A program made the position numbers and the translations under genes. Positions 1 to 6,476 of a stretch of DNA of 6,533 bases are shown piece by piece. The notes beneath the pieces were generated by a model. The model saw nothing but the letters and a program-made list of their open reading frames with translations. It had not been told where the DNA came from and did no database searches. Numbering within the stretch: the stretch's first letter is position 1; every line of letters starts with the position of its first letter. This DNA comes from CALXSC01 sp035470525 (GTDB taxonomy: Bacteria; Pseudomonadota; Alphaproteobacteria; Rickettsiales; UBA1997), in assembly GCA_035470525.1 (NCBI GenBank), contig DATIQT010000071.1, forward strand, positions 1 to 6,533. Direction: 5' to 3'.

Positions 1-30
1 GGTGGTTAAGTGAAAGTTATTTGACTATAT
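1..30 (+). repeat. Left arm of a 30-bp perfect inverted repeat
   Basis: These 30 bases are the exact reverse complement of 6477-6506. Homology stops at base 31, but the arm begins at the first base of the window, so it may extend further left. In the right-hand copy the repeat spans the last two codons (Gly-Gly), the stop codon and about 20 bases downstream of a gene. The left arm carries the same GGT GGT TAA at 1-9. It is therefore probably a duplicated gene 3' end rather than a dedicated transposon terminus. No hairpin is apparent within one arm. A contig-end assembly artefact is an alternative. Confidence 0.85.
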
Positions 31-116
31 TTAATAACGAAATGTATAAGTATACTATTTCTATTAAATACTTTGAAATATCCTTGTCTTTTTTGTAGAA
101 ATTATTTTTTGAGGAA

Positions 117-139
117 AAATTTTATTTACAGGAGGTCTA
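117..139 (-). repeat. Orphan terminus of the palindromic element at 1551-1630
   Basis: The 23 bases match the reverse complement of 1551-1573 at 22 positions, and they resemble 1609-1630 in the same orientation. They end in GGTCTA, so this would be the right-hand end of an element lying to its left. No partner left end (TAGACC...) is visible in 1-116. It is most simply a solo end or the remnant of a deleted copy. The internal AGGAGGT string is part of the repeat and not a ribosome-binding site, because no usable reading frame follows. Confidence 0.7.
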
Positions 140-196
140 TTGTTTGAAAAATAAACCCTCAATTAAAAAATAACCATAACTTTGGATTAAACTGTT

Positions 197-224
197 AAGG
201 GTTCGAGTCCTTCTGGGTGTACTA
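197..224 (+). pseudogene. tRNA 3'-end-like remnant (T-arm plus acceptor strand)
   Basis: A T-arm-like hairpin is visible: 5' strand AAGGG (197-201), seven-base loop TTCGAGT (202-208) and 3' strand CCTTC (209-213). It has one G-T wobble and one A-C mismatch at the base of the stem. It is followed by a plausible acceptor 3' strand TGGGTGT (214-220), discriminator A, and CTA in place of CCA. The 5' acceptor partner (ACACCCA) is not found in the preceding 200 bases, and no D-arm can be folded. This is therefore at most a fragment, such as an integration scar or a decayed tRNA. The amino acid identity cannot be told. A chance match to the TTCGA core is possible. Confidence 0.4.
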
Positions 225-282
225 ATATTTATTTATAATCAATTATAAAAGTCATATTTAGTTAATTATTTTATTCAAAAAC

Positions 283-1212
283 TTATCGAAAACGATCTTC
301 TTTATTTTTTGTACTTCCTTCATCAACAGATTTTTTGTCATTTTGAGCTTCTTTATCTTTTGTACTTCCTTCATCAACAGATTTTTCATCATTTTGAGCT
401 TCTTTATCTTTTGTATCTTCACTACTAGGATTTTTTTTAAACACTTCTTCGTATTTTCTCTCGCATAAAATCTTTTCAATTAAATCTTTTTGACGTAATG
501 AATGTAAAAATTCTTCTTTTGCATGTCTGATAATATAAGAAACCAAATTTATTTCTTTTATATATCCAGTTTTCGAATCAATGTATTGTTGCTTTTCTAA
601 TAACAATAAAAAAATTTCTAAATGACTTTTATCAATAGCATGAAGTATTGGCGTTCGTCTATTATTGTCTTTTATATTAAGATTTGCACCTTTTTCAATT
701 AAAGTTTTAAATATTTCTAAATTACCTTGATTAATTGCATAAAATATTGGTGTTTGTCCTTTATTGTCTTTTATATTAAGATCTGCACCTTTTTCAATTA
801 AAGTTTTAACTATTTTTAAATTACCTTTATCGATAGCATAAAATATTGGTGTTTGTCCTATGATATTTGTTATATTAAGATCTGCACCTTTTTCAATTAA
901 AGTTTCAAATATTTCTAAATTACCTTTATTAATTGCATAAAATATTGGTGTTTGTCCATTATTGTCTTTTACATTAAGATCTACACCTTTTTCAATTAAA
1001 CTTTCAAATAAGTTAGTAATTCCTTCTTTAGATACTTTAAATAAAAAATAATTTCTTATTATTATATTAATATCTAAAATTTCATTTAAATTATAACCAT
1101 AATTTTTAGCTCTATCATTAACAATAGTTTCTATTAATTCTACCATTTCACTAAAAGATGAATTTTTACCTATCTCTTCTAATAAATAATTTTTTTGATT
1201 ATTATTTTCCAT
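283..1212 (-). CDS. Ankyrin-repeat protein with a charged repetitive C-terminal tail
   Basis: The 309-residue protein has no signal peptide or membrane segment that I can see. Residues 1-57 match no family I recognise. A degenerate ankyrin unit (about 58-77) is followed by four clear 33-residue ankyrin repeats at about 78-110, 111-143, 144-176 and 177-207. Each carries the core GQTPIFYAI...GNLEIF.TLIEKGA (RRTPILHAI in the last). Residues 208-260 are charged and probably helical. The tail from 265 on is a low-complexity Lys/Glu/Asp/Ser region built from a 17-residue tandem repeat (DKEAQNDEKSVDEGSTK). Ankyrin repeats bind proteins. In intracellular Rickettsiales such proteins are often secreted into the host, so an effector role is a reasonable inference but is not shown here. 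The start ATG lacks a Shine-Dalgarno sequence but lies suitably downstream of a good promoter (1244-1271). The gene is separated from polA by 441 bases of decayed sequence and is probably transcribed alone. Confidence 0.88.
   Translation of the reverse strand: MENNNQKNYLLEEIGKNSSFSEMVELIETIVNDRAKNYGYNLNEILDINIIIRNYFLFKVSKEGITNLFESLIEKGVDLNVKDNNGQTPIFYAINKGNLEIFETLIEKGADLNITNIIGQTPIFYAIDKGNLKIVKTLIEKGADLNIKDNKGQTPIFYAINQGNLEIFKTLIEKGANLNIKDNNRRTPILHAIDKSHLEIFLLLLEKQQYIDSKTGYIKEINLVSYIIRHAKEEFLHSLRQKDLIEKILCERKYEEVFKKNPSSEDTKDKEAQNDEKSVDEGSTKDKEAQNDKKSVDEGSTKNKEDRFR
301..420 (-). repeat. 51-nt tandem repeat within the ankyrin gene tail
   Basis: Two nearly identical 51-base units (311-361 and 362-412), with partial units on both sides, encode the 17-residue repeat in the C-terminal tail of the ankyrin protein. 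The period is a multiple of three, so changes in copy number keep the frame. The close match between units points to recent duplication by slippage. Confidence 0.85.
592..981 (-). repeat. 99-nt tandem repeats encoding the ankyrin units
   Basis: The string GATYTRCACCTTTTTCAATT (plus-strand reading) recurs at 681, 780, 879 and 978, exactly 99 bases apart. This matches the 33-residue ankyrin period. Conservation is visible at the DNA level and not just the protein level, which suggests that the units were recently amplified or are homogenised by recombination. Confidence 0.9.
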
Positions 1213-1243
1213 AATATATTCATATTTTTAATATTAGAGGGAT

Positions 1244-1271
1244 AGTATACAATTATTTTTAATTTTGTAAA
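1244..1271 (-). promoter_or_regulatory. Sigma-70-type promoter of the ankyrin gene
   Basis: On the minus strand there is a -35 box TTTACA (1266-1271), a 16-base spacer and a -10 box TATACT (1244-1249). Each box matches the consensus at five of six positions. The predicted transcript would start around 1237, giving a 5' leader of about 25 bases before the ATG at 1212. The -35 box lies inside the stretch duplicated from the 3' flank of polA (TGTAAAG at 1266-1272, also at 1641-1647), so the promoter may be partly assembled from duplicated DNA. Confidence 0.5.
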
Positions 1272-1450
1272 GAATTTTTTATATTAGTTCTATATTTTAA
1301 TTGGTTCGACGTCTTTATATAACTTATAAGCACAATTAATTACAGTGTCCACAGCATACATAAGCAACTCCAATACTTGTAAAATTTAAGTTTATAGACA
1401 TTATAAAACTAACTCATTATACACTTATAAAATCATTTTTTATTTGTGAT
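1262..1450 (-). pseudogene. Decayed duplicate of the polA 3' end
   Basis: This stretch aligns collinearly with 1636-1825, the 3' end of intact polA plus about 18 bases beyond its stop, at an offset of 374-375 bases. By my count identity is 22/22 across the 3' flank and about 66-71% over the next 127 aligned bases, with a single one-base indel. Read in the polA frame it gives KMIL*VYNELVL*C, against KMILQVHDELVLEC in the intact gene. Gln and Glu codons have become TAA, and the motif C Asp has become Asn. The part nearest the polA C-terminus is shifted by the indel. The fragment is too short and too broken to act. Homology fades at about 1450, just where a TAGACC motif begins. Confidence 0.85.
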
Positions 1451-1550
1451 TAGACCTGTTTTGTAAAAAATGATAATGTTATCAAATCATAAATTGTAAA
1501 ACAAAAATTAAATCAAATTATAATTATGTAACTTGAAATATTAGAATGAA

Positions 1551-1630
1551 TAGACCTCCTGCAAATAAAATTTGAACAATTTCAGTACTTAGCAGTAAAT
1601 AAAATTATAATTTTATTTGCAGAAGGTCTA
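1551..1630. mobile_element. 80-bp palindromic MITE-like element
   Basis: Terminal inverted repeats of 22 bases (1551-1572 and 1609-1630) differ at one position. They start TAGACCTCCTGC and end GCAGAAGGTCTA, so the unit is bounded by TA dinucleotides that could be a target duplication. The interior also contains a perfect 22-base palindrome (1597-1618), so the RNA or single-stranded DNA would fold strongly. There is no coding capacity. A further terminus at 117-139 shows that the sequence is repeated. This fits a non-autonomous insertion element mobilised by a transposase elsewhere, or a palindromic repeat family of the genome. It lies only 24 bases downstream of the polA stop and could act as a transcription terminator for polA, although no T-run follows in that direction. 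Confidence 0.65.
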
Positions 1631-1653
1631 ATAAATATTTTGTAAAGAATTTT

Positions 1654-4383
1654 TTATACTCCTTCTAGATTTTCGTTAATTCCTACGTCTACATACAACT
1701 TTACGTCCCAACTAATTACATTCTCCATAGCATCTTTTAACAATTTAGATACTTGAGAAACCTCGTTTTCTGGGCATTCTAAAACTAACTCATCGTGTAC
1801 TTGTAAAATCATTTTGGATTTATAGTTTTTTAATTCTCTACTTAAAGTAATCATTGCTTTTTTGATAATGTCAGCTGCTGTTCCTTGAATTGGTGCATTG
1901 ATTGATAATCTTTCTAAATTGCCTTTGAGTATTGGTTTTGCATTAACTATGTCAATGTTGATTTTTCTGCCAAATAAAGTTTTTACAAAACTATTCTTTT
2001 TGGCAAAATCTTTTGAGTCTTCTATGTAATCTTTAACTTCTGGATAAGTTTCAAAATAGTTTTTTAGATATTCTTTGGCTTCATCATTTGTAGAATTAAT
2101 CCTCTTTGCTAAACCATAAGGACTTGTACCATAAATTATACTGAAGTTGATTGCTTTCGCTATTCTCCTCATGTCATGTGTAACTTCTTCTTCTGGCACT
2201 TTGAAAACTTTGCTTGCGGTGGTAGTGTGAATATCTTTTCCGGCTAGAAAAAATTTTTTTAAATTTTTTATATTTTTGTAATTAGCTATAATTCTTAATT
2301 CGGCTTGTTTGTAGTCTGCGGCAACTAATTTATAACCATCTTTCGCTATGAATGCCGATCTGATTTTTTCACCTTCTTCTGTTTTTATTGGTATGTTTTG
2401 TAAGTTTGGATTAGATGAACTTAATCTACCAGTTATTACATCTGTATTTGAATATGTTGTGTGTATTCTATCATTTTTATCAACCATTGTTGGTAAGACG
2501 TCAGTATATGTGTTTTTTAATTTAGTATAATGTCTCCATTGAAGTATTTTTTTACAAATATCACACCCTTCACTAGCAAGTTCTTCTAGTACTTCTATGC
2601 CAGTAGAAAAATTTCCTGCTTTAGATTTTTTTCCACTGTAATAACCAAGTTTTTCAAATAAAATATAAGATAATTGTTTTGGAGAACCTATATTAAATTC
2701 CTCGCCAGCTATTTTATATATTTCTTTTTCTAAATCGTCAGCACAATCTTTAAATTCTTTTGATAATTGCTTCATTTTCTTAATATCAATTTTTATACCT
2801 TCAATTTCCATATCGGCAAGAATTTGAGTCATTGGTCTTTCTATTCCTTCATAAACAGAAACTAAATCTTGGGCTACTATTTGCTGTCTTAATTTATAAT
2901 ATAAAGGATTGAAAGATTCCACAATAAAACAAGATAATTCAAAAAGTTTGTCTTTCAAGTCAACGCTCTTTAACTCTTTTTCTAAACCTCTTAAAACTTC
3001 TATTTTGTTTTCTACTGATATTTTTTCTTGTTTTGAATACCAACTATCATCGTTTTTTAATTGCTTTTCGATAATCATAGAAAGCACATTGTCATAAATA
3101 CCATTATTTGCTATATAGTTTAAAACCTCTATATCTTCAAAGTTATTTATTGAAATTCCGTATTGGTGTAGAATTTTTATTTGCTTTTTAATATCGAAAC
3201 TAATTTTTAATATTTTATCAGTTTTAAAAATATCTTTAAATTCTTTAATAATATCTTTAAATTCAAAACCATCTTCATTTTTCGCAAATAAATCATTACT
3301 CTTTTGATAAAGTTTTAAAAAATACGTTTTATTTTTATTTGCAAAAGTTAAAGATAAAATATTATCATTTTCTGTGAAAATATTAAAATAAAAATCCCCC
3401 TCAACTTTGTCTAATATTTGATTTAAATCTTTAGAATGTTTTATTTCAATATTTTTCGATGGTTTTTCTATATTTTCTTCAACTTTTTCTCCGTTTTCTT
3501 CGAATGTACTACATTCACAACCAATACAATTAAAAGCTTGTTCCAATCCTTTAACCATTGAATTAAATTCTTGTTTTTTTAAAAAGCCTAATAATATTTT
3601 TGGGTCATATTGTTTGAATTCTAAATCATCTAAACTACAATCCATTTTAACATTTTCATCAAGAGTTATTAATTTTTTTGACAATAAAGCATTATCTTTG
3701 TTCTCAATTAAAACCTCTCTTCTTTTGTTTTGTTTTATTTCATCTAGGTGTTTTAGTAAATTTTCTAATGTACCATATTGCTCAACCAACTCAGCAGCCG
3801 TTTTAGGTCCTATACTTGGAACACCGGGAACATTATCAGAAGTATCACCAGTCAGACTAAGAACATCAAGAACTTGCTTCGGTTCAACCCCCCATTTTTC
3901 TTTAACTTTCGAGGAATCTATAAATTCGTTTTTCATTCCATCAAACATTAAAACCTTATCATCAACCAATTGCATTAAATCTTTATCTGATGAAACAATA
4001 ACAACATCAAATCCTTCGTTTTCAGCTTTTTTAGCAAAAGTTGCAATAATATCATCAGCTTCGTAGCCTATCTTCTCTAAAGAAACAATATTCAATGTTT
4101 TAACAAGATCTCTAACCAATGGAAACTGAGGTTTTAATTCTGGTGGACAAGGCGGCCTATTTGCTTTGTACTCTTTATAAATTTCATTTCTAAAAGTCTT
4201 TTCACCTGTATCAAAAACAACAGCTATATGAGTATATTCAATTTCTGTAATAATTTTAATTAACATTCTTGCAAATCCATATAAACCATTTACTGGAGTT
4301 CCATCACTTCTAGTCAACCCTCTAATTGCAAAGAATGCTCTAAATAAAAAGCTATATCCATCAACTAAAATTAATTTTTTCAT
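1654..4383 (-). CDS. polA: DNA polymerase I, proofreading domain apparently degenerate
   Basis: The family A DNA polymerase fills gaps and removes RNA primers in lagging-strand synthesis and excision repair. I place the start at the ATG encoding MKKLILVDG (909 residues), because the family begins with this motif. An in-frame ATG 54 bases upstream (4437) would add 18 unconserved residues. Neither start has a Shine-Dalgarno sequence. Residues 1-290 form the 5'-3' nuclease, with acidic residues in LVDG (D8), VFD (D58), YEADD (E108, D110, D111), SSDKD (D133, D135) and GDTSDN. About residues 330-500 correspond to the 3'-5' exonuclease fold, but the expected DTE is replaced by FNIF (333-336) and YxxxD is not recognisable; only the motif II Asp (ISFD, D397) remains. 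The polymerase domain is complete: motif A DYKQAELR (D690, E695), motif B RRIAKAINFSIIYG (K743, F747, Y751) and motif C HDE (D864, E865). An unusual CIGCEC cluster (residues 286-291) lies in the linker. Polymerase I identity is secure. Confidence 0.97.
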   Translation of the reverse strand: MKKLILVDGYSFLFRAFFAIRGLTRSDGTPVNGLYGFARMLIKIITEIEYTHIAVVFDTGEKTFRNEIYKEYKANRPPCPPELKPQFPLVRDLVKTLNIVSLEKIGYEADDIIATFAKKAENEGFDVVIVSSDKDLMQLVDDKVLMFDGMKNEFIDSSKVKEKWGVEPKQVLDVLSLTGDTSDNVPGVPSIGPKTAAELVEQYGTLENLLKHLDEIKQNKRREVLIENKDNALLSKKLITLDENVKMDCSLDDLEFKQYDPKILLGFLKKQEFNSMVKGLEQAFNCIGCECSTFEENGEKVEENIEKPSKNIEIKHSKDLNQILDKVEGDFYFNIFTENDNILSLTFANKNKTYFLKLYQKSNDLFAKNEDGFEFKDIIKEFKDIFKTDKILKISFDIKKQIKILHQYGISINNFEDIEVLNYIANNGIYDNVLSMIIEKQLKNDDSWYSKQEKISVENKIEVLRGLEKELKSVDLKDKLFELSCFIVESFNPLYYKLRQQIVAQDLVSVYEGIERPMTQILADMEIEGIKIDIKKMKQLSKEFKDCADDLEKEIYKIAGEEFNIGSPKQLSYILFEKLGYYSGKKSKAGNFSTGIEVLEELASEGCDICKKILQWRHYTKLKNTYTDVLPTMVDKNDRIHTTYSNTDVITGRLSSSNPNLQNIPIKTEEGEKIRSAFIAKDGYKLVAADYKQAELRIIANYKNIKNLKKFFLAGKDIHTTTASKVFKVPEEEVTHDMRRIAKAINFSIIYGTSPYGLAKRINSTNDEAKEYLKNYFETYPEVKDYIEDSKDFAKKNSFVKTLFGRKINIDIVNAKPILKGNLERLSINAPIQGTAADIIKKAMITLSRELKNYKSKMILQVHDELVLECPENEVSQVSKLLKDAMENVISWDVKLYVDVGINENLEGV

Positions 4384-4437
4384 AGAATAAAAAATATTTA
4401 TTAATTTTAATTTAATGTCTATTTTAAAATTGTCCAT

Positions 4438-4559
4438 TAAAAAATCTTATACTTTTATTAACTATATAATATTATTTATTTTTCAAAAAGCATAAAAATA
4501 TTGTAAATTAAAAAACAATTTATAATTTAATAATTATAAAAAATATTATTTTTAAAAAT
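4438..4559. promoter_or_regulatory. Divergent intergenic region between polA and the pilin gene
   Basis: This stretch is almost pure A/T and must hold the promoters of both divergent genes. TATAAT strings occur on the plus strand at 4465-4470 and 4521-4526. On the minus strand TTGAAA (4481-4486) could be a -35 box for polA, with TATAGT (4461-4466) only 14 bases away. None of the pairs has ideal spacing, so I cannot choose a promoter. No operator or riboswitch-like structure is evident. Confidence 0.35.
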
Positions 4560-5246
4560 ATGAAAAAGAATGGTAAAGGTTTTTCTTTAATAGAACTTTC
4601 AATTGTTTTGATTATTATTGGTCTTTTAGTCGCTGGAATTACTGGCGGAGCTAGTTTGATTAAAAGCGCTGAGTTAAGAGCAACAATTAGTGAAATTAGA
4701 AACTATCAAATAGCTGTTAATGCTTTTTTTGTTGAAAAGGGATACTTACCAGGTACTTCTTCTGGTTCCTCAGATCAAATGGATTTATTATATTCCGGTA
4801 CAGCTTGGAATGAATTATATAGTGCTAATATAACTACTTTTGATGCAATAGCAACAACAACTGCTTTTACAGCAAGTAGCGATGTAAATTCACCTAAAGG
4901 AAAGATGAAAGGTTCTGTTTATTTATTTGGTTATATTGATACATATCTTAATGATATAAATTCTAACTCTTTACTTTTAGTAGGAAATGGAACTGTTACT
5001 GAAGCTTCAACATCTGGAACTGGAGAATTAACTGCTATAGGAACTAACACTAGTCTACCAATATTAAAACCTTCAACTGCAAAACAAATTGATAACAAAA
5101 TGGATGATAGCAAACCATCAAGCGGAAAAGTTTTAGCATTAGGATCATCTGGTACGGCAGCTTGTCAATCTACAGCTACAACTCCAGCATATAATGATAC
5201 TTTAACTGATAATCTTTGTGGTTTAGCATTTAAATTAAATATATAA
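4560..5246 (+). CDS. Type IV pilin-like / pseudopilin protein
   Basis: The 228-residue protein starts with a textbook class III (prepilin) signal: a basic leader of seven residues ending in Gly, then FSLIELSIVLIIIGLLVAG. A prepilin peptidase would cut between G7 and F8 and methylate F8. E12 is the conserved Glu at position 5 of the mature protein, and residues 8-30 form the hydrophobic helix that anchors the subunit in the inner membrane and packs the filament core. The helix continues to about residue 60. The rest is a Ser/Thr/Gly-rich globular domain. Two cysteines, C202 and C220, sit where pilins form the C-terminal disulfide loop. A segment IDNKMDDSKPSSGKV (177-191) precedes it. The family could be a type IV pilus subunit or a type II secretion pseudopilin; the sequence alone does not decide. 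No pilus assembly, peptidase or secretin gene lies in the window. The gene is probably monocistronic and ends 19 bases from the convergent tsaD. Confidence 0.88.
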   Translation: MKKNGKGFSLIELSIVLIIIGLLVAGITGGASLIKSAELRATISEIRNYQIAVNAFFVEKGYLPGTSSGSSDQMDLLYSGTAWNELYSANITTFDAIATTTAFTASSDVNSPKGKMKGSVYLFGYIDTYLNDINSNSLLLVGNGTVTEASTSGTGELTAIGTNTSLPILKPSTAKQIDNKMDDSKPSSGKVLALGSSGTAACQSTATTPAYNDTLTDNLCGLAFKLNI

Positions 5247-5265
5247 TATTTATAAACGTAAATTA

Positions 5266-6342
5266 TTATTTACTAAGTTCCCATCTAGAACTTATAATTA
5301 ATTTTTTCTGTTTTTCAAACTTATTTAACCTAAATTTTTCAAGTCCTGCCCAAGCAATCATAACACCATTATCAGTACACAATTTTAGTGGTGGTGAAAC
5401 AATATCAAAACCAAAATTTTTGCAATATTTAATCATATTGTTTTTAATATATTGATTTGCTGAAACACCACCAGCAAAAATTAATTTATCAAGTTTAGTA
5501 TCTTGTTTTTCCAAGTATTGAACTACATTTTTAAACCTATCTTTCAATATATCAACAATAGTTTTCTGAAAACTTGCAGAAATATCACAAATATCTTTTT
5601 GAGAAAGTTTTGTATGACTTATCTCATAGTTATAATCCATACCTGTAAGTTTTTCAACCTCTCGTCTAACTGCAGTCTTTAAACCAGAAAATGAAAAATT
5701 AAAATTATTCTCAACGCTTCTACCCTTCCCTATAGCATCAATCAAAGGCTTAACGAACTTAAATCTATTTTCATCACCATGCTCTGCTAAGTTTTCAATT
5801 TTAGGACCACCTGGATATTCCAAACCTAACATTTGAGCAACTTTATCAAAACATTCCCCTAAACTATCATCTATTGTATCTCCAATTTTCTCATAATCTC
5901 CAACACCTTTCGCAAGCAGTATTTGAGAATGTCCACCAGAAATTAAGAAAATTAAAAATGGAAACTCTAAATTATTTGTTAATCTTGAAGTTAAAACATG
6001 CCCCTCCAAATGATTCACAGGAATAAATGGTTTATCAAATATACTCGCTAAAGTCTGTCCAGTAATAGCTCCAACAATCAATCCGCCCATTAAACCCGGT
6101 CCACAAGTTGCAGAAATTGCATCTAAATCTTCAAATTTCAAACCAGCATCATTCAAAGCTTTCAAAACTATTTTATCAATTATATCAAGATGGTTTCTTG
6201 AAGCTATTTCTGGTATAACACCACCAAAGACTTTATGTATATCAATTTGAGATACAACTACATTTGACAATATTTCTTTATTATCATTGACTATTGCAAT
6301 AGCGGTTTCATCGCAACTACTCTCTATACCTAAAACCTTCAT
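5266..6342 (-). CDS. tsaD: tRNA N6-adenosine threonylcarbamoyltransferase subunit TsaD
   Basis: TsaD (formerly Gcp; Kae1/YgjD family) acts in the cytoplasm with TsaB and TsaE. It transfers the threonylcarbamoyl group made by TsaC onto A37 of tRNAs that read ANN codons, forming t6A. The 358-residue product is of normal length and starts with the family motif MKVLGIESSCDET. Metal ligands H111 and H115 lie in NHLEGH, and the third ligand D324 is in CTDN. Nucleotide-binding glycine motifs SGGH (135-138) and GGVSAN (291-296) are intact, as is SFSGLKTAV (217-225). The C-terminus SSRWELSK is the usual family ending. The ATG at 6340-6342 is the expected start; no Shine-Dalgarno sequence precedes it. 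A weak promoter candidate lies upstream on the minus strand (TTGCTT at 6402-6407 and TAATAT at 6378-6383, 18-base spacer). TsaB and TsaE genes are not nearby. Confidence 0.98.
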   Translation of the reverse strand: MKVLGIESSCDETAIAIVNDNKEILSNVVVSQIDIHKVFGGVIPEIASRNHLDIIDKIVLKALNDAGLKFEDLDAISATCGPGLMGGLIVGAITGQTLASIFDKPFIPVNHLEGHVLTSRLTNNLEFPFLIFLISGGHSQILLAKGVGDYEKIGDTIDDSLGECFDKVAQMLGLEYPGGPKIENLAEHGDENRFKFVKPLIDAIGKGRSVENNFNFSFSGLKTAVRREVEKLTGMDYNYEISHTKLSQKDICDISASFQKTIVDILKDRFKNVVQYLEKQDTKLDKLIFAGGVSANQYIKNNMIKYCKNFGFDIVSPPLKLCTDNGVMIAWAGLEKFRLNKFEKQKKLIISSRWELSK

Positions 6343-6476
6343 AACTGAAAATAATATAAAATATAATATAATATATAATATTATTGTTATTTAAATTATT
6401 AAAGCAACAGATCTAATAAAAGATACATTAAAATTTAGTAAAGACGTCGATTTTTCAGATTTTAAATGCATTTAAT

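Noticed and set aside
3..101. Plus-strand open frame running in from the left edge (about 32 codons)
   Set aside because: It uses a different frame from the Gly-Gly-stop shared with the right repeat arm and is low-complexity AT-rich sequence with no recognisable motif.
130..137. Perfect Shine-Dalgarno-like AGGAGGT
   Set aside because: It is part of the repeated element terminus; the TTG that follows opens a frame that stops after a few codons.
258..479. Minus-strand open frame of 73 codons rich in Lys
   Set aside because: It overlaps the ankyrin gene in another frame. Its repetitive composition is a reading of the 51-nt tandem repeat.
592..981. CRISPR-like regular spacing of repeats
   Set aside because: The 99-base period is explained by ankyrin units in an open reading frame, with no unrelated spacers.
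3614..4066. Plus-strand open frame of 150 codons antisense to polA
   Set aside because: It lies opposite conserved 5' nuclease motifs of polA, has Ser/Phe-rich shadow composition and no recognisable domain.
6439..6450. 12-base match (reverse complement) to 1306-1317 around GACGTC
   Set aside because: The similarity does not extend on either side, and one such match is expected by chance in 6.5 kb.
6391..6471. Minus-strand 26-codon open frame between tsaD and the partial gene
   Set aside because: It is very short, has no Shine-Dalgarno sequence or known motif, and such frames are expected by chance.
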